NCBI GenBank assembly: GCA_030428945.1 | Contig: JAUIEC010000001.1 | Span: 468,438 to 532,437, forward strand | Reading direction: 5' to 3' | DNA length: 64,000 bases | Source: Phycisphaerae bacterium | Lineage (GTDB): Bacteria; Planctomycetota; Phycisphaerae; UBA1845; Fen-1342 | In this document: positions 45,850-54,804 of the stretch, in pieces | Layout: each line of letters begins with the position of its first letter | How positions within the stretch are numbered: position 1 is the stretch's first letter | Translations under genes and position numbers: made by a program | The notes under the pieces: generated by a model | Database searches by the model: none | Told to the model about the DNA's origin: nothing | Seen by the model: only the letters and a program-made list of their open reading frames with translations

Positions 45850-47445
45850 CTAGCGAGCGTATTCCGTCGCGCGGATCTCGCGCAGCACCGTGACCTTGAT
45901 CTCGCCCGGGTAGGTCATGTTCGCCTCGATCTGCTGGGCCACGTCGCGGGCCAGCTTCAGGGAACTGCGGTCGTCGACCTTGACCGCGTCGACGATCACC
46001 CGCACTTCGCGGCCGGCTTCGACCGCGTAGGCCTGGCGGACACCGTCGAAACCCGTCGCGATCGCTTCCAGTTCCTGCAGGCGCTTGATGTACCGCTCGA
46101 GGCTCTCGCGGCGACCGCCCGGACGCGACGCGCTGACCGCATCCGCGGCCGTGACGAGCGGCGTGAAGACGTGGATGGCCGGGACGTCACCGTGGTGACC
46201 TTCGGCCGCGTTGACGACGGCCTCGTGCTCGTTGAAGCGGCGGCAGAACTCGGCGCCGAGACGCGTGTGCGTTCCTTCCTGCTCGTGGTCGAGGGCCTTG
46301 CCGATGTCGTGCAGCAGGCCGCAGCGGCGGGCAAGCTGCCCGTCGAGCCCGAGTTCCTCGGCCATCATCCCGGTCAGGAAGGCGACCTCGATGCTGTGCC
46401 GCAGGACGTTCTGGCCGTAGCTGGTGCGGAACTGCAGGCGGCCGAGGGCTTCGACGATCTTCTTCGGCACGTTGTGCAGGTTGACTTCGAGCACGGCGTG
46501 CTTGCCGGCCTCCATCACCCGTTCCAGGACCTGCTTCTCGGTCTCTTCGATCAGTTCCTCGATCCGGGTCGGGTGGATTCGGCCGTCCTTGATCAGGCGT
46601 TCGAGGGCCAGGCGTGAGACTTCCTTGCGGATCGGGTCGAAGCAGGAAATGCTGACCACGCCGGGGGTGTCGTCGACGATCACCGTCACGCCGGTGGCCT
46701 TCTCGAAGGCCCGGATGTTGCGGCCTTCGCGGCCGATGATGCGGCCCTTCATGTCGTCGGAGGGGACGTCGACGGTCGCGACGGTCGCCTCGCAGGTGTG
46801 CTCGGCGGCGTAGCGCTGGATGGCTTCGATGGTGATCTTGCGGGCCTTGTCGCGGGCCTGTTCCTCGGCGGCCAGCAGGGTTTTCTCGACGATCTGTCCG
46901 GCCTCGCGCTCGACCTCGTGGCTGACGCGCGAGAGGGCCATTTCGCGGGCCTCCTCGCGGGTCAGGTCGGCGATCCGGAGCAGTTCGACCCGCTGCTCTT
47001 CGAGCTTGCCGTCGAGGTCCTCTTTCAGGCCGGCGATCTCGGCCTCGCGCCCGGCGATGCGTTCCTCGGCGTCCTCGATCTTCTTTTCCTTGGTGTTCAG
47101 GACGTCGAGTTTCTTGTCGAGGTTGTCCTCGCGCTTGGCGAGCCGTTTCTCGGCCTGCTTGATTTCGTCGCGGGTTTCGGCGGTTTCCTTTTCGAAGCGG
47201 TCCATCGTTTCGAGCAGTTTCTTCTGGGCCTGGACCTCGGCCTCTCGGAGGGTTTCATCGCGTTTGGCGCGGGCCTGTTCGAGGATCCGGTCGGCTTCGA
47301 GCTGCTTTTCGCGGGCGAAGGCCTGGGTGCGGGCGTTGAGCAGGAACCAGCAGCCGCCGGCGCCGGCCGCGGCCCCCAGGATCAGCCAGAGGACGACCCA
47401 GGCGCCGCTGGTCTGTGCCAGCAGGAGGGGAAGGGAGGGGTTCAT
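45850..47445 (-). CDS. rny: Ribonuclease Y
   Basis: RNase Y is a membrane-anchored endoribonuclease that starts mRNA decay. The 531-residue protein has one N-terminal transmembrane helix ([16 protein letters not shown], 15-30). A long charged coiled coil runs to about residue 200. A KH domain ([17 protein letters not shown]) and an HD domain with HSIEVAF and [12 protein letters not shown] follow. Size and order match the family. The start is ATG 47445, after a weak ribosome site. The 559-nt upstream gap separates it from a divergent gene. Confidence 0.94.
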   Translation of the reverse strand: MNPSLPLLLAQTSGAWVVLWLILGAAAGAGGCWFLLNARTQAFAREKQLEADRILEQARAKRDETLREAEVQAQKKLLETMDRFEKETAETRDEIKQAEKRLAKREDNLDKKLDVLNTKEKKIEDAEERIAGREAEIAGLKEDLDGKLEEQRVELLRIADLTREEAREMALSRVSHEVEREAGQIVEKTLLAAEEQARDKARKITIEAIQRYAAEHTCEATVATVDVPSDDMKGRIIGREGRNIRAFEKATGVTVIVDDTPGVVSISCFDPIRKEVSRLALERLIKDGRIHPTRIEELIEETEKQVLERVMEAGKHAVLEVNLHNVPKKIVEALGRLQFRTSYGQNVLRHSIEVAFLTGMMAEELGLDGQLARRCGLLHDIGKALDHEQEGTHTRLGAEFCRRFNEHEAVVNAAEGHHGDVPAIHVFTPLVTAADAVSASRPGGRRESLERYIKRLQELEAIATGFDGVRQAYAVEAGREVRVIVDAVKVDDRSSLKLARDVAQQIEANMTYPGEIKVTVLREIRATEYAR

Positions 47446-48004
47446 GATGTTGGATTCCGTCGCGTGCTTGTGCTTTGTTGCGGCCGCGGGATGCGCAGCG
47501 TCACGGGGGCCCCGGGAGGTACGGGCGCTTCTCAGCCGACGGACATGGTCAAGAGACGTCTACGGTCGCGGCCCCATCAGCCGGCGACCCGGACGGAAGC
47601 TCCAATCACAGCGTCGCGCGGGCGGGGATGATACGGAGAAATATGGGATAATCATGAGCCCTGCGACCAAAATCCGTTGACGACCGACCCGCGTTGGAAT
47701 CGGCCGGATTCTCTTCACCATGCGGCCGGAACCGTGCGGATCCCGTAACCGGCGTCCCGTCAACAACCTATGTTGACGCGAGGCATGATAGGGCACTTCC
47801 GCCGGCAACGCCAGCGGGTGGCCGTGGGGGGAGTTGGCGGAGGTGGGGGCGTTCGGACCGGGGGTGACGGAGAGGTTGCGGTGCGGTTCGCGCGTTGATG
47901 GAAGCGCTGGCGGGGAAGGTGCTTGCAGCCCGATCGGGGGCAAGCTACCATCCTTTGCTGCAGGGCATGAACCCACCTGGTCCGGCAAGCAGGGCAGTAC
48001 GAAC
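47446..48004. other. 559-nt gap with a short perfect palindrome
   Basis: No gene is supported here. A perfect palindrome GTCAACA-ACCTA-TGTTGAC lies at 47759-47777, possibly an operator. An AT-richer island (GAAATATGGGATAATCATG, around 47640) contains a GATAAT -10-like box. None of the usual repeat families are obvious in this gap. Confidence 0.4.
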
Positions 48005-48436
48005 GTGAAGGCAGACGGCAGCAAAACCGTGGATCGCACGGTCGCGACACCTATCTGGCTGGGTGTCTGCCTGCTCGCGTTCATTGCCGGCAGCCTCTGG
48101 AACCAGGGGGGCGGCTCCGGATTGCCGGCCGCGCTGGCCCAGAGCGGGCCGATGGCGGGTGCCCGCGGGATCTACGCGTTCACGGGGCAGCTCGACAGTG
48201 CCGGACGGCAGGGGCTGTTCATGCTGGATATCGAGCAGGGTACCGTCTGGTGCTACGCGATCGAGCAGGCCGGCGGCAATCGCAAGCTGCGGCTGATCGC
48301 GGCCCGCTCGTGGCTGTACGATCGGTACCTGCGTGACTTTAACAACGCCGAGCCGAGCTACCGGATGGTGCAGGATCTCGTCGCCAAGCAGCGACTGGCA
48401 CCGGCCGGGGCGGAGACGGAATCGGACGGGAACTGA
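48005..48436 (+). CDS. Membrane-anchored hypothetical protein
   Basis: The 143-residue protein has one N-terminal transmembrane or signal-anchor helix (IWLGVCLLAFIAGSLW, about 18-33). A Gly/Ala linker and a small soluble domain of about 90 residues (AFTGQLDSAGRQGLFMLDIEQGTVWCYAI) facing outside follow. I chose GTG 48005 because it begins the protein-like sequence. It is followed after 41 nt by the HTH membrane protein and may be cotranscribed with it. No family recognised. Confidence 0.65.
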   Translation: MKADGSKTVDRTVATPIWLGVCLLAFIAGSLWNQGGGSGLPAALAQSGPMAGARGIYAFTGQLDSAGRQGLFMLDIEQGTVWCYAIEQAGGNRKLRLIAARSWLYDRYLRDFNNAEPSYRMVQDLVAKQRLAPAGAETESDGN

Positions 48437-48477
48437 CAGCGCCGCCCGCGGCGCGTTCTGCGAAGGAGTTGCCTGGC

Positions 48478-49371
48478 ATGGCCAAGCCGTTCTACTCGAT
48501 GGAAGAGGTCTGCGAGAAACTCGGCAAGAGCGAGGACGAGGTCAAGGAACTGGTCCGCGACGGCCAGCTCCGCGAGTTCCGCGACGCCGGCAAGGTCTTC
48601 TTCAAGTCGGACGAAGTCGACAAGCTCGGCGGCGGTGGCGGCGCGGCGGACGAAGACGAAATCACCCTCGAGCCGGCCGACGAGGAACTCCCGTCGCTGG
48701 CCGACGACTCCGGCGGCACCAGCGTTCTCGGACTGGCTTCGGTCGCCGACGAGGACGACTCGCCCGCCCCGGCCTCCTCGGAGAAGAGTTCCGGGACGGT
48801 CATCACGGCCAGCGGCATCGGCGTGTTCGACGATGACGAACTCGAGATCGACGCGGACCCGATGGCCGCGACGCAGGTGGACGCCGATTCCGGCGTCGAT
48901 CACGTCTCCCTGGAAGGGACCGGTGGCGGTTCGGGCCTGCTGGATCTGACCCGCGAGTCGGACGACACCTCGCTGGGCGCGGAACTGCTGGACGAGATCT
49001 ACCCCGGCGAGGAAGAATCGTCCGAAACGCCGGACGAGCCCGTCGCCGCGATGGAAGATTCCGACGCCGGCGGGTCGGCCCTCGCCGAGGAACCGCCGAT
49101 GGAGGCAGAGCCCGTCGCGGCCGCCCCGATCGCGGCGGCGGCAACCGCCGTGGCCGTCGGCGACTCGAGCGAAGGCATGTTCGCGGGGATGGAATTCGGC
49201 TCGAGCCTGCTGCTGGTGGTGGCCGGCAGCGTCGCGGCCGCCTCGCTGCAGGGCTTCTACCCGGACTTCGCCCGCCTGCTGACGAACAACTTCTGGTTCT
49301 TCCTTGGCGGGGCCGTGCTGCTGCCGATGATCTGCCTGATGGTCGGCTGGGTCGTCGGCCGGGCGCGCTGA
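48478..49371 (+). CDS. HTH-domain protein with long acidic linker and two C-terminal membrane helices
   Basis: The 297-residue protein starts with a small helix-turn-helix domain of MerR/excisionase type (about 3-50, YSMEEVCEKLGKSEDEVKEL, KVFFKSDEVDKLG). A 190-residue acidic, Ser/Ala-rich, disordered-looking linker follows. Two transmembrane helices (about 238-260 and 270-293) end the protein. This layout suggests a membrane-tethered regulator or structural protein, but the target is unknown. ATG 48478 is preceded by AAGGAG at 9 nt. It follows the 48005 gene by 41 nt. Confidence 0.75.
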   Translation: MAKPFYSMEEVCEKLGKSEDEVKELVRDGQLREFRDAGKVFFKSDEVDKLGGGGGAADEDEITLEPADEELPSLADDSGGTSVLGLASVADEDDSPAPASSEKSSGTVITASGIGVFDDDELEIDADPMAATQVDADSGVDHVSLEGTGGGSGLLDLTRESDDTSLGAELLDEIYPGEEESSETPDEPVAAMEDSDAGGSALAEEPPMEAEPVAAAPIAAAATAVAVGDSSEGMFAGMEFGSSLLLVVAGSVAAASLQGFYPDFARLLTNNFWFFLGGAVLLPMICLMVGWVVGRAR

Positions 49372-49414
49372 ACGCAGTCGGCCGGGTAAGCAAGTTGGCC
49401 GGGCGAGCAAGGCT

Positions 49415-49476
49415 CAGGTGAAGGAGGAAGAGCGCGCCCGGCAGGCGACTCTCTTCACTCATTCAAGTTCCCGTGT
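49415..49476. repeat. Family F repeat block
   Basis: GGTGAAGGAGGAAGAGCGCG, then CGGCAGGCGACTCTCTTCACTC; the centre matches copies at 50998, 59774 and 61389. Confidence 0.55.
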
Positions 49477-49497
49477 TTTCACTACGTCGACGGACGG

Positions 49498-49519
49498 CAC
49501 TGCGAAGATCGCAGTGGCA
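49498..49519. repeat. Palindromic element, family C
   Basis: GCACTGCGAAGATCGCAGTGGC. Confidence 0.6.
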
Positions 49520-49533
49520 GACACTTCCTGTGT

Positions 49534-50847
49534 TCACTCGCTCCCTGGCTCCTTCGTTCCCTCGCCCCCTCCTTCGCCGCCCTCGCTCGCTTCCCCGAGC
49601 AGCACCTCCCACGCGCCCTCGCTCCAGCCGAGCAGGCGGCGGCCGTTCAGGTAGAGGGCCGGTACGGCCGTGACGCCGGTCTGATGACCGGCCGCAATGT
49701 CTTCCCGCAGTTGCTCGGTTGCGGCGGTGTCGAGCAGGGCGGACCAGGCGTCGTGGTCCCAGCCCTGTGCCGCGGCCAGCGTGCGGGCTTCGCGGTCGTT
49801 CAGCGGACGGCCACGCTGGTAGAGGGCGGTCTTGATCGCCCGGAACGCGTCGGGTCCGGCCAGGGCGCGGGCCGCTTCGGCCTGCACGGCCGCCTGGCAG
49901 GCGCCGGGATGCAGGCTGCGTTGCAGGTCGGGGTTGCAGGCGTGGTCGAGCGGGAACTGGCGGAAGTCGACGCGCAGCCTTTGCGGGTAGCGCTCGAGGG
50001 CGGCGCGAATCGCGCGGTCGGCCTCGCGGCAGTTCGGGCAGGCGAAGTCGAGGAACGCGACCAGCGTGTGCGGCGCATCGGGCGGGCCGAACCAGGCGGG
50101 CCGGCTGCGGGGCGGGATCTCGACCCGCTCCTGCTGCCGGTACTTCCAGACGATGTAGGCGGGGTCCTCGATGACCCGCGCGTAGGCCCCGGCGACCTGT
50201 CTGGTGAGGGCGCCCTGCACCTGCATCAGTCCGACCGTCAGGTGCAGCAGGAACAGGAAGCCGCCGCCCATGAACGTCGCGATCACCAGTCGGCCACGCG
50301 GGTGCGGCTCATACGGCAGCGCTTCGCCGCGCCATGGAAAGGCGGCGATCGTCGCCAGGCCGATCAGCAGGTTGGTGACATGCACGGCGACGCACCCGGC
50401 GCACCACTGCTTCAGCGTGCCGGCCATCAGCAGCGTGTACTGGGCCGAGGCGAGCAGCCCCAGGGCGACGACGGCGACGATCACGCTGTGCCAGGCCCGC
50501 CGACTGCGGGTCGGGCAGCCGATCAGCAGGAACCAGAAACCGACGAACGCGAAGTAGGCCATCCCGAAAACCGAGACCGGCATGCGGGCGCCGCTGCCTG
50601 GCGAGATCGCCACGCCGCCCCACGGCGAGCCGAGCACACTGCCGCACGGCCCGTCGGTGGCGGTGTCGCAGAGGGCGCCGAGCAGGGGATTGCTGGGGGC
50701 GACCTGAAAGCTCAGGCGATACAGATCGAAACTCAGCCACCAGCCAAGCGCCGCCAGCAGCACGGTCACCCAGCGCAGCCAGCGCCGCGGCACGGCCGGG
50801 ATCATCGGTGCCGCGTGTTCAGGGGTTGTCGTTTCGGACGTACTCAT
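49534..50847 (-). CDS. VKOR-DsbA fusion protein (disulfide-bond formation)
   Basis: The 437-residue protein has a VKOR-like membrane domain with about five helices. It carries loop cysteines C60 and C68 and the redox centre C149-A-G-C152. A thioredoxin/DsbA domain follows, with C270-P-N-C273 in FLDFACPNCREADRAI. Such fusions oxidise exported proteins and reoxidise the DsbA part via quinone. I chose ATG 50847 because GGAG is 7 nt upstream; the frame continues to 51051 but that part is repeat-derived. The last residues (EGGEGGGEGTKEPGSE) are encoded by GGGAGCGA-type repeats, so the C-terminal tail was probably added by repeat expansion. Confidence 0.9.
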   Translation of the reverse strand: MSTSETTTPEHAAPMIPAVPRRWLRWVTVLLAALGWWLSFDLYRLSFQVAPSNPLLGALCDTATDGPCGSVLGSPWGGVAISPGSGARMPVSVFGMAYFAFVGFWFLLIGCPTRSRRAWHSVIVAVVALGLLASAQYTLLMAGTLKQWCAGCVAVHVTNLLIGLATIAAFPWRGEALPYEPHPRGRLVIATFMGGGFLFLLHLTVGLMQVQGALTRQVAGAYARVIEDPAYIVWKYRQQERVEIPPRSRPAWFGPPDAPHTLVAFLDFACPNCREADRAIRAALERYPQRLRVDFRQFPLDHACNPDLQRSLHPGACQAAVQAEAARALAGPDAFRAIKTALYQRGRPLNDREARTLAAAQGWDHDAWSALLDTAATEQLREDIAAGHQTGVTAVPALYLNGRRLLGWSEGAWEVLLGEASEGGEGGGEGTKEPGSE

Positions 50848-50892
50848 CGGCGCGCTCCGCAGGGCTGACCGCGCAAGAGTAGAAGCGCGGAA

Positions 50893-50951
50893 GCACGGGA
50901 GCAAGGGAGCCCGAAGAAGGGAGCAAGGGAGCGAGGGAGCGAGGGAGCGAG
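50893..50951. repeat. Family D octamer tract upstream of the VKOR-DsbA gene
   Basis: AAGGGAGCAAGGGAGCGAGG repeated. The 784-nt gap 50848-51631 is the longest non-coding stretch in the window and consists almost entirely of repeats. Confidence 0.7.
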
Positions 50952-50997
50952 GGAATGCCCGGGGCGTGTGCCACCTCGGCGAGTGGGGACGTGACAG

Positions 50998-51135
50998 ATT
51001 GAAAGAGTGGAAGAGTGGAAGAGTGGAAGAGTGAAAGAGTCTGGGTGTCAAAGAGTCAAAGAGTGGAAGCGCGAAGGAGTCCGCCTGCCGGGCGCGTTTC
51101 CTCCTTCACTCTTCCACCCATTCACTTTTCCACCC
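50998..51135. repeat. Family F inverted block, long copy
   Basis: GAAAGAGTGGAAGAGTGGAAG repeats, then a GCCTGCCGGGCGCG centre, then TTCCTCCTTCACTCTTCCACCC. The two arms are complementary and could form a stem of 30-40 bp. Confidence 0.7.
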
Positions 51136-51200
51136 GCGCAGCGCCGGGGGCCCCTCCTTGAGCGAGCGCGGCGAGCGGAAGGGTGGGCGACTGCGTTGGA
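51135..51200. repeat. REP-like element, family B, copy 4
   Basis: GCGCAGCGCCGGGGGCCCCTCC to GAGCGGAAGGGTGGGCGACTGC; almost identical in layout to copy 5 at 59872. Confidence 0.7.
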
Positions 51201-51237
51201 CCGCGACGCGAAAGAACGCCCGCCAGGCTGACGAGCC

Positions 51238-51313
51238 GAGCGGTGCGGCATCGACGCCCGCGGCCTCCTCGGCCGATGTGATCGCGGACTGCCGCGTCGA
51301 TGACGCACCCTAC
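51238..51313. repeat. REP-like element, family A, copy 4
   Basis: GAGCGGTGCGGCATCGACGC to GCGTCGATGACGCACCCTAC. It is directly preceded by a family B copy, as at 59872-60042, so A and B behave as a composite. Confidence 0.75.
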
Positions 51314-51324
51314 AGATTCACTTG

Positions 51325-51540
51325 CTCCCGCGCTCCTCGCACCCCACGGATTCCCTCGCCCCGGCGCTCCTCGGACCCTACAAATTCCCGCGCTCTTCGC
51401 ACCCCACGGATTCTCTCGCTCCCTCGCTCCCGCGGACCCTACGAATTCCCGCGCTCGTCGCACCAACCGGATTCTCTCGCTCCCTCGCTCCCTCGTTCCC
51501 TCGCTCCCTGGCTCTCTGGCTCCCCGGCTCCCTCCCCCCG
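51325..51540. repeat. Tandem CGCGCTCxTCGCACCCC repeat block
   Basis: Four degenerate units containing CGCTCCTCGCACCCCACGG or CGCTCTTCGCACCCCACGG alternate with GGGAGCGA-complement octamers (CTCGCTCC). The unit is about 35-45 bp. Confidence 0.55.
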
Positions 51541-51563
51541 CGCGAGCGAAGGGGCCGGCGCGC

Positions 51564-51595
51564 AAAAAAAACAGCGGCACCAGGCGGCGCCGCTG
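51564..51595 (-). terminator. Rho-independent terminator of the rpsB-tsf operon
   Basis: On the minus strand CAGCGGC and GCCGCTG form a 7-bp stem followed by eight T. It lies 37 nt after the tsf stop. Confidence 0.85.
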
Positions 51596-51620
51596 TTCCC
51601 TGTTCCCTGTTCCCTGTTCC
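51596..51620. repeat. Family G heptamer tract
   Basis: TTCCCTG units between the tsf stop and its terminator. Confidence 0.55.
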
Positions 51621-51631
51621 CGGCTGCCTTC

Positions 51632-52459
51632 TCAGAGACCGCCGACTTCGTAGCGGATCATCTTCGTCACGGTCAGGTCCGGGTTGACGGCCTTCAGCGC
51701 GTCCTTGACGGCGATCTTGTCGTCCTTGACGAACGGCTGATCCAGCAGGACGAACTCCGAGTACCAGCGGTCCATCTTGCCGCCGATGATCTTCTCGGCG
51801 ATCTCGGGCGGCTTGCCCTTGGCCGCTTCGGCGTACTCGGCCCGGGCCTTTTCGACCTCGGCCGGGTCGGCGCCGCTGCGATCCATCGCCGGCGGGTTCA
51901 TCGCGGTCACATGCATGCAGACGCCGGCGCCGACTTCCTCGGGGCACGCGGCGTTGAAGCCGAGCAGGGCGCCCTTCTGGCCGTCGAAGTGCACGTAGTG
52001 CCCGGCGTGCCCTTCGATCCGGTCGATCCGGGCGATCTGCATGTTCTCACGCAGCTTGTTGAACACGTCCGTCATGTACTGGCCCAGCGTCTGGCCGGGG
52101 TTGTCGATCAGGGCCTGGTCCTTGATGTTCTCGGGGGTCGCGTCGTCGAGCAGGGCGGCCTGCTTGGCGATCGTGTTCGCCAGCGCCATGAAGTCGTCGG
52201 TCGAGGCCACCGGGGCGGTCTCGCAGCGGACTTCGACGATCGCGGCCTTGCCGGCGGCGGCGTCGACATAGACGGCGATCCGGCCTTCGCCGGCCTCGCG
52301 GTCCATGAACTTGGCCAGCTTGTCGCCCGCTTTCTCGCGGAGCAGCTCGATCGCGCGGGCTTCGTCGCCCTCGGCCTGTTCGAGCGCCTTCTTGCAGTCC
52401 ATCATCGGCAGGTCGGTCTTCTCGCGAAGCGCCTTGACCATCGCGGCGGAAATCGCCAT
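51632..52459 (-). CDS. tsf: Translation elongation factor Ts
   Basis: EF-Ts exchanges GDP for GTP on EF-Tu. The 275-residue protein has an N-terminal UBA-like TS domain (MVKALREKTDLPMMDCKKAL). A dimerisation/core domain (FMDREAGEGRIAVYVD, then GAGVCMHVTAMNP) continues to the C-terminus. GAGGAGA 9 nt upstream of ATG 52459 supports the start. It lies downstream of rpsB with a 133-nt gap that contains a 10-bp GC hairpin (52521-52544). A terminator with an eight-T tail follows. Confidence 0.95.
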   Translation of the reverse strand: MAISAAMVKALREKTDLPMMDCKKALEQAEGDEARAIELLREKAGDKLAKFMDREAGEGRIAVYVDAAAGKAAIVEVRCETAPVASTDDFMALANTIAKQAALLDDATPENIKDQALIDNPGQTLGQYMTDVFNKLRENMQIARIDRIEGHAGHYVHFDGQKGALLGFNAACPEEVGAGVCMHVTAMNPPAMDRSGADPAEVEKARAEYAEAAKGKPPEIAEKIIGGKMDRWYSEFVLLDQPFVKDDKIAVKDALKAVNPDLTVTKMIRYEVGGL

Positions 52460-52520
52460 CGAGTGCTTCTCCTCAGAACGTCACGTTCCCAGAAATCCAG
52501 TTGCTTATCTGACGGAAGTC

Positions 52521-52544
52521 GCGCGGCCGGGCGGCCGGCCGCGC
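52521..52544 (-). promoter_or_regulatory. Perfect GC hairpin in the rpsB-tsf intercistronic region
   Basis: GCGCGGCCGG pairs with CCGGCCGCGC over 10 bp with a 4-nt loop, without a T-run. It may attenuate, protect mRNA ends or allow autoregulation, as suggested for the rpsB-tsf gap in other bacteria. Confidence 0.45.
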
Positions 52545-52592
52545 TGTGCCATGTTGTCGCTGCGGGCCCGCAGGCGGGACGGTTGTGCCGTC

Positions 52593-53411
52593 CTAGCCCT
52601 CGGCCGGCTTGTCGCCCGCGCCGGCCGCGGCCGGTTCGGGAGTCGCCCCGGCGGGGGCCGGGCGTCGGGTGCGGCGTCGCGGCTGCGTGCCGCCGGCGGC
52701 GTCGGCCTCGTCGCGGGGTGCCGGCCGGCTGTGCATGCCGAGTTCGACCGCGTCGGCCAGCTTGGTGATGATCAGGTTGATCGCCCGCATGGCGTCGTCG
52801 TTGCCGGGGATCGGCAGGCTGACGCGATCGGGATCGCTGTCGGTGTCGATCAGGCAGACGGTCGGGATGCCGAGCTTGCGGGCCTCGCGCAGCGCGTTGT
52901 GCTCTTTGCGGGCATCGACGACGACCAGCGCGCCGGGCAGGCGCGTCATGCGTCGGACGCCTTCGAGGTTCCGCTTGATCTTCCGCAGTTCACGCGACAG
53001 CATCGACTGCATCTTCTTTGAGTAGCCGGTGTCCCAGGCGGGACTGGCCTGCAGCCCTTCGAGTTCCTCGAGACGCTGCAGACGCGAGCGGATCGTGCGG
53101 AAGTTCGTCAGCATGCCACCCAGCCAGCGCTCGGTGACGTAGTGCATCGAGCAGCGCTCGGTCTGCTGCTGAATGCACTCGCCGGCCTGACGCTTGGTGC
53201 CGACGAACAGCACGTCCTTGCCGGACTGCACGACCGACGTGATGAACTTCTGGGCCCGAATCAGACCCTTGAGCGTCTCACGAATGTCGACAATGTGAAT
53301 GTTGTTGCGGCTGCCGAAAATGTAGGGCTTCATCTTCGGGTTCCACCGACTGGTGTGGTGGCCGAAGTGAATCCCGGCATCCAGCATTTCGCGTACGAGT
53401 TCCGAAGCCAA
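52593..53411 (-). CDS. rpsB: 30S ribosomal protein S2
   Basis: RpsB is a small-subunit protein. The 272 residues have the S2 core: [58 protein letters not shown], and [19 protein letters not shown]-terminal Ala/Pro/Arg-rich extension (about 40 residues) is typical of longer S2 proteins. I chose TTG 53411 because GGGAGG lies just upstream; a longer frame to 53483 is not S2-like. It is upstream of tsf in an operon. Confidence 0.95.
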   Translation of the reverse strand: MASELVREMLDAGIHFGHHTSRWNPKMKPYIFGSRNNIHIVDIRETLKGLIRAQKFITSVVQSGKDVLFVGTKRQAGECIQQQTERCSMHYVTERWLGGMLTNFRTIRSRLQRLEELEGLQASPAWDTGYSKKMQSMLSRELRKIKRNLEGVRRMTRLPGALVVVDARKEHNALREARKLGIPTVCLIDTDSDPDRVSLPIPGNDDAMRAINLIITKLADAVELGMHSRPAPRDEADAAGGTQPRRRTRRPAPAGATPEPAAAGAGDKPAEG

Positions 53412-53760
53412 ACGACACCTCCCACGTCTCGGGTTTGTGGAGTCGTGTCCCGGCCGATATCCCCGGCGCACCCCCCGCAACACGCGTGGGGCACAGGCTG
53501 CCAGCCCGTTCCGCCTTGTTCATGGGGCCCGCCGGGGTCTGAAGACCCGAGCTGATCCGTGAATCGATGAATGTACCGGAGAGGGAGCGAGGGAGCAAGG
53601 GAGCGCGGGCGCACGCGAGCCAGGGAGCCAGAGGTCTGATAACTGCAGGTCGGCTTCGGGCGCGGGGGGTTTTGGCTGCGTCGCTGCGGGGCCGGGTGCC
53701 GATAGGGGAGTTGGAGAACCATTGTCAGACGTTGTCAGTCCTTGATGAGGGGCCAGCCCG
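53412..53760. other. 349-nt divergent gap between rpsB and fliM
   Basis: It contains a family D octamer tract (53581-53628, GAGGGAGCGAGGGAGCAAGG) and no gene that I can support. Promoters for rpsB and fliM must lie here; no consensus pair was convincing. Confidence 0.4.
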
Positions 53761-54768
53761 GTGCCGGACGCGTTGGAACAGAACGAGATCGATGCCCTGC
53801 TGGCGTCCGTCGGGGACGATGAGGCCGCCGAGGGCGGGACGCCGGCCCCGGTCCGGGCGGCCGTGGCCGGGGACGATGACGGGGTCCAGCCGTACGACTT
53901 CAAGCGGCCAGAGCGGGTCAGCAAGGACCAGATCCGTGCGATCGCCAGCATTCACGAGGTCTTCGCCCGCAACTTCGGGGTGGCGCTTTCGGGGCTGATG
54001 CGGACGATCGTCGATGTCCGCGTCGTCGGCGTCGAGCAGTTGACCTACAACGAGTTCATCCACTCCCTGCCCAATCCGACCTGCTTCATGATCCTCGAAG
54101 GCCCGCCGCTGGAAGGCCAGATGTGTCTCGAGATGAGCCCGCTCATCGTCTACCCGATGATCGACCGTCTGCTCGGCGGCACCAACCGGCAGTCGTTCAT
54201 CCCCCCCAGGCCCCTGACCAGCATCGAATGGCGGCTGATCCAGCGGCTGATCGGGCGGGCCCTCGAGCAGCTTTCCGAGGTCTGGCGGAACCTGGTGGCC
54301 GCCACGTTCGAACTGAAGCAGACCGAGAGCAACCCGCAACTGGTGCACATTGTCGCCCCGAACGAGGTGGTCGTGTTCATCACGTTCGAGATCAAGCTCG
54401 GGCACACGGCCGGGACGATGAGCCTGTGCGTGCCGTTCAACACGATCGAGAGCGTGCTGGGCCGCCTGACGACGCAAAGCTGGTTCTACAAGCCCAAGGA
54501 CCCGACCGAGACGCAGCAGAACCGCCTGCTGCGGAACCTGGTGAAGGGGACGGTCGAGATGGTCACCTACCTGGGGCAGTCGCGGATCCGGCTGAGCGAC
54601 CTGCGCAGCCTGCGTCCGGGCGACGTCCTGCCGCTGGACAAGCGCAGCAGCGAGGAACTGGTCATCCAGATCGCCGGCCGCAACAAGTTCGCCGGCCGCC
54701 CGGGCCAGTTTCGCGGCAACAAGGCCCTCCGGATCACCCGCACCGCCGAACCGGATGAATTGCTCTGA
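53761..54768 (+). CDS. fliM: Flagellar motor switch protein FliM
   Basis: FliM is part of the C-ring and binds CheY-P. The 335-residue protein has the N-terminal CheY-binding ALEQNEIDALLAS motif. Acidic residues follow, then the FliM middle domain (HEVFARNFGVALSG, LEGPPLEGQMCLEMSP, MIDRLLGG). A C-terminal SpoA-like domain (MVTYLGQSRIRLSDLRSLRPGDVLPLD) ends the protein. The start is GTG 53761, after GAGGGG. No other flagellar gene is in the window; fliM is usually in a flagellar operon with fliN. The stop is followed by GGGAGC octamers. Confidence 0.93.
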   Translation: MPDALEQNEIDALLASVGDDEAAEGGTPAPVRAAVAGDDDGVQPYDFKRPERVSKDQIRAIASIHEVFARNFGVALSGLMRTIVDVRVVGVEQLTYNEFIHSLPNPTCFMILEGPPLEGQMCLEMSPLIVYPMIDRLLGGTNRQSFIPPRPLTSIEWRLIQRLIGRALEQLSEVWRNLVAATFELKQTESNPQLVHIVAPNEVVVFITFEIKLGHTAGTMSLCVPFNTIESVLGRLTTQSWFYKPKDPTETQQNRLLRNLVKGTVEMVTYLGQSRIRLSDLRSLRPGDVLPLDKRSSEELVIQIAGRNKFAGRPGQFRGNKALRITRTAEPDELL

Positions 54769-54772
54769 CAAG

Positions 54773-54804
54773 GAGCGAGGGAGCCAGGGAGCGAGGGAGC
54801 GAGG
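54773..54804. repeat. Family D octamer tract after fliM
   Basis: AGGAGCGAGGGAGCCAGGGAGC on the sense strand right after the stop. An inverse CTCGCTCCCTTGCTCCC tract lies at 54926-54966 before the OPT gene, so the two can pair. Confidence 0.65.

Noticed and set aside
53411-53483. Upstream extension of rpsB to an earlier start
   Set aside because: The extra residues ([10 protein letters not shown]...) are not S2-like and a better TTG start with GGGAGG lies 24 codons in.
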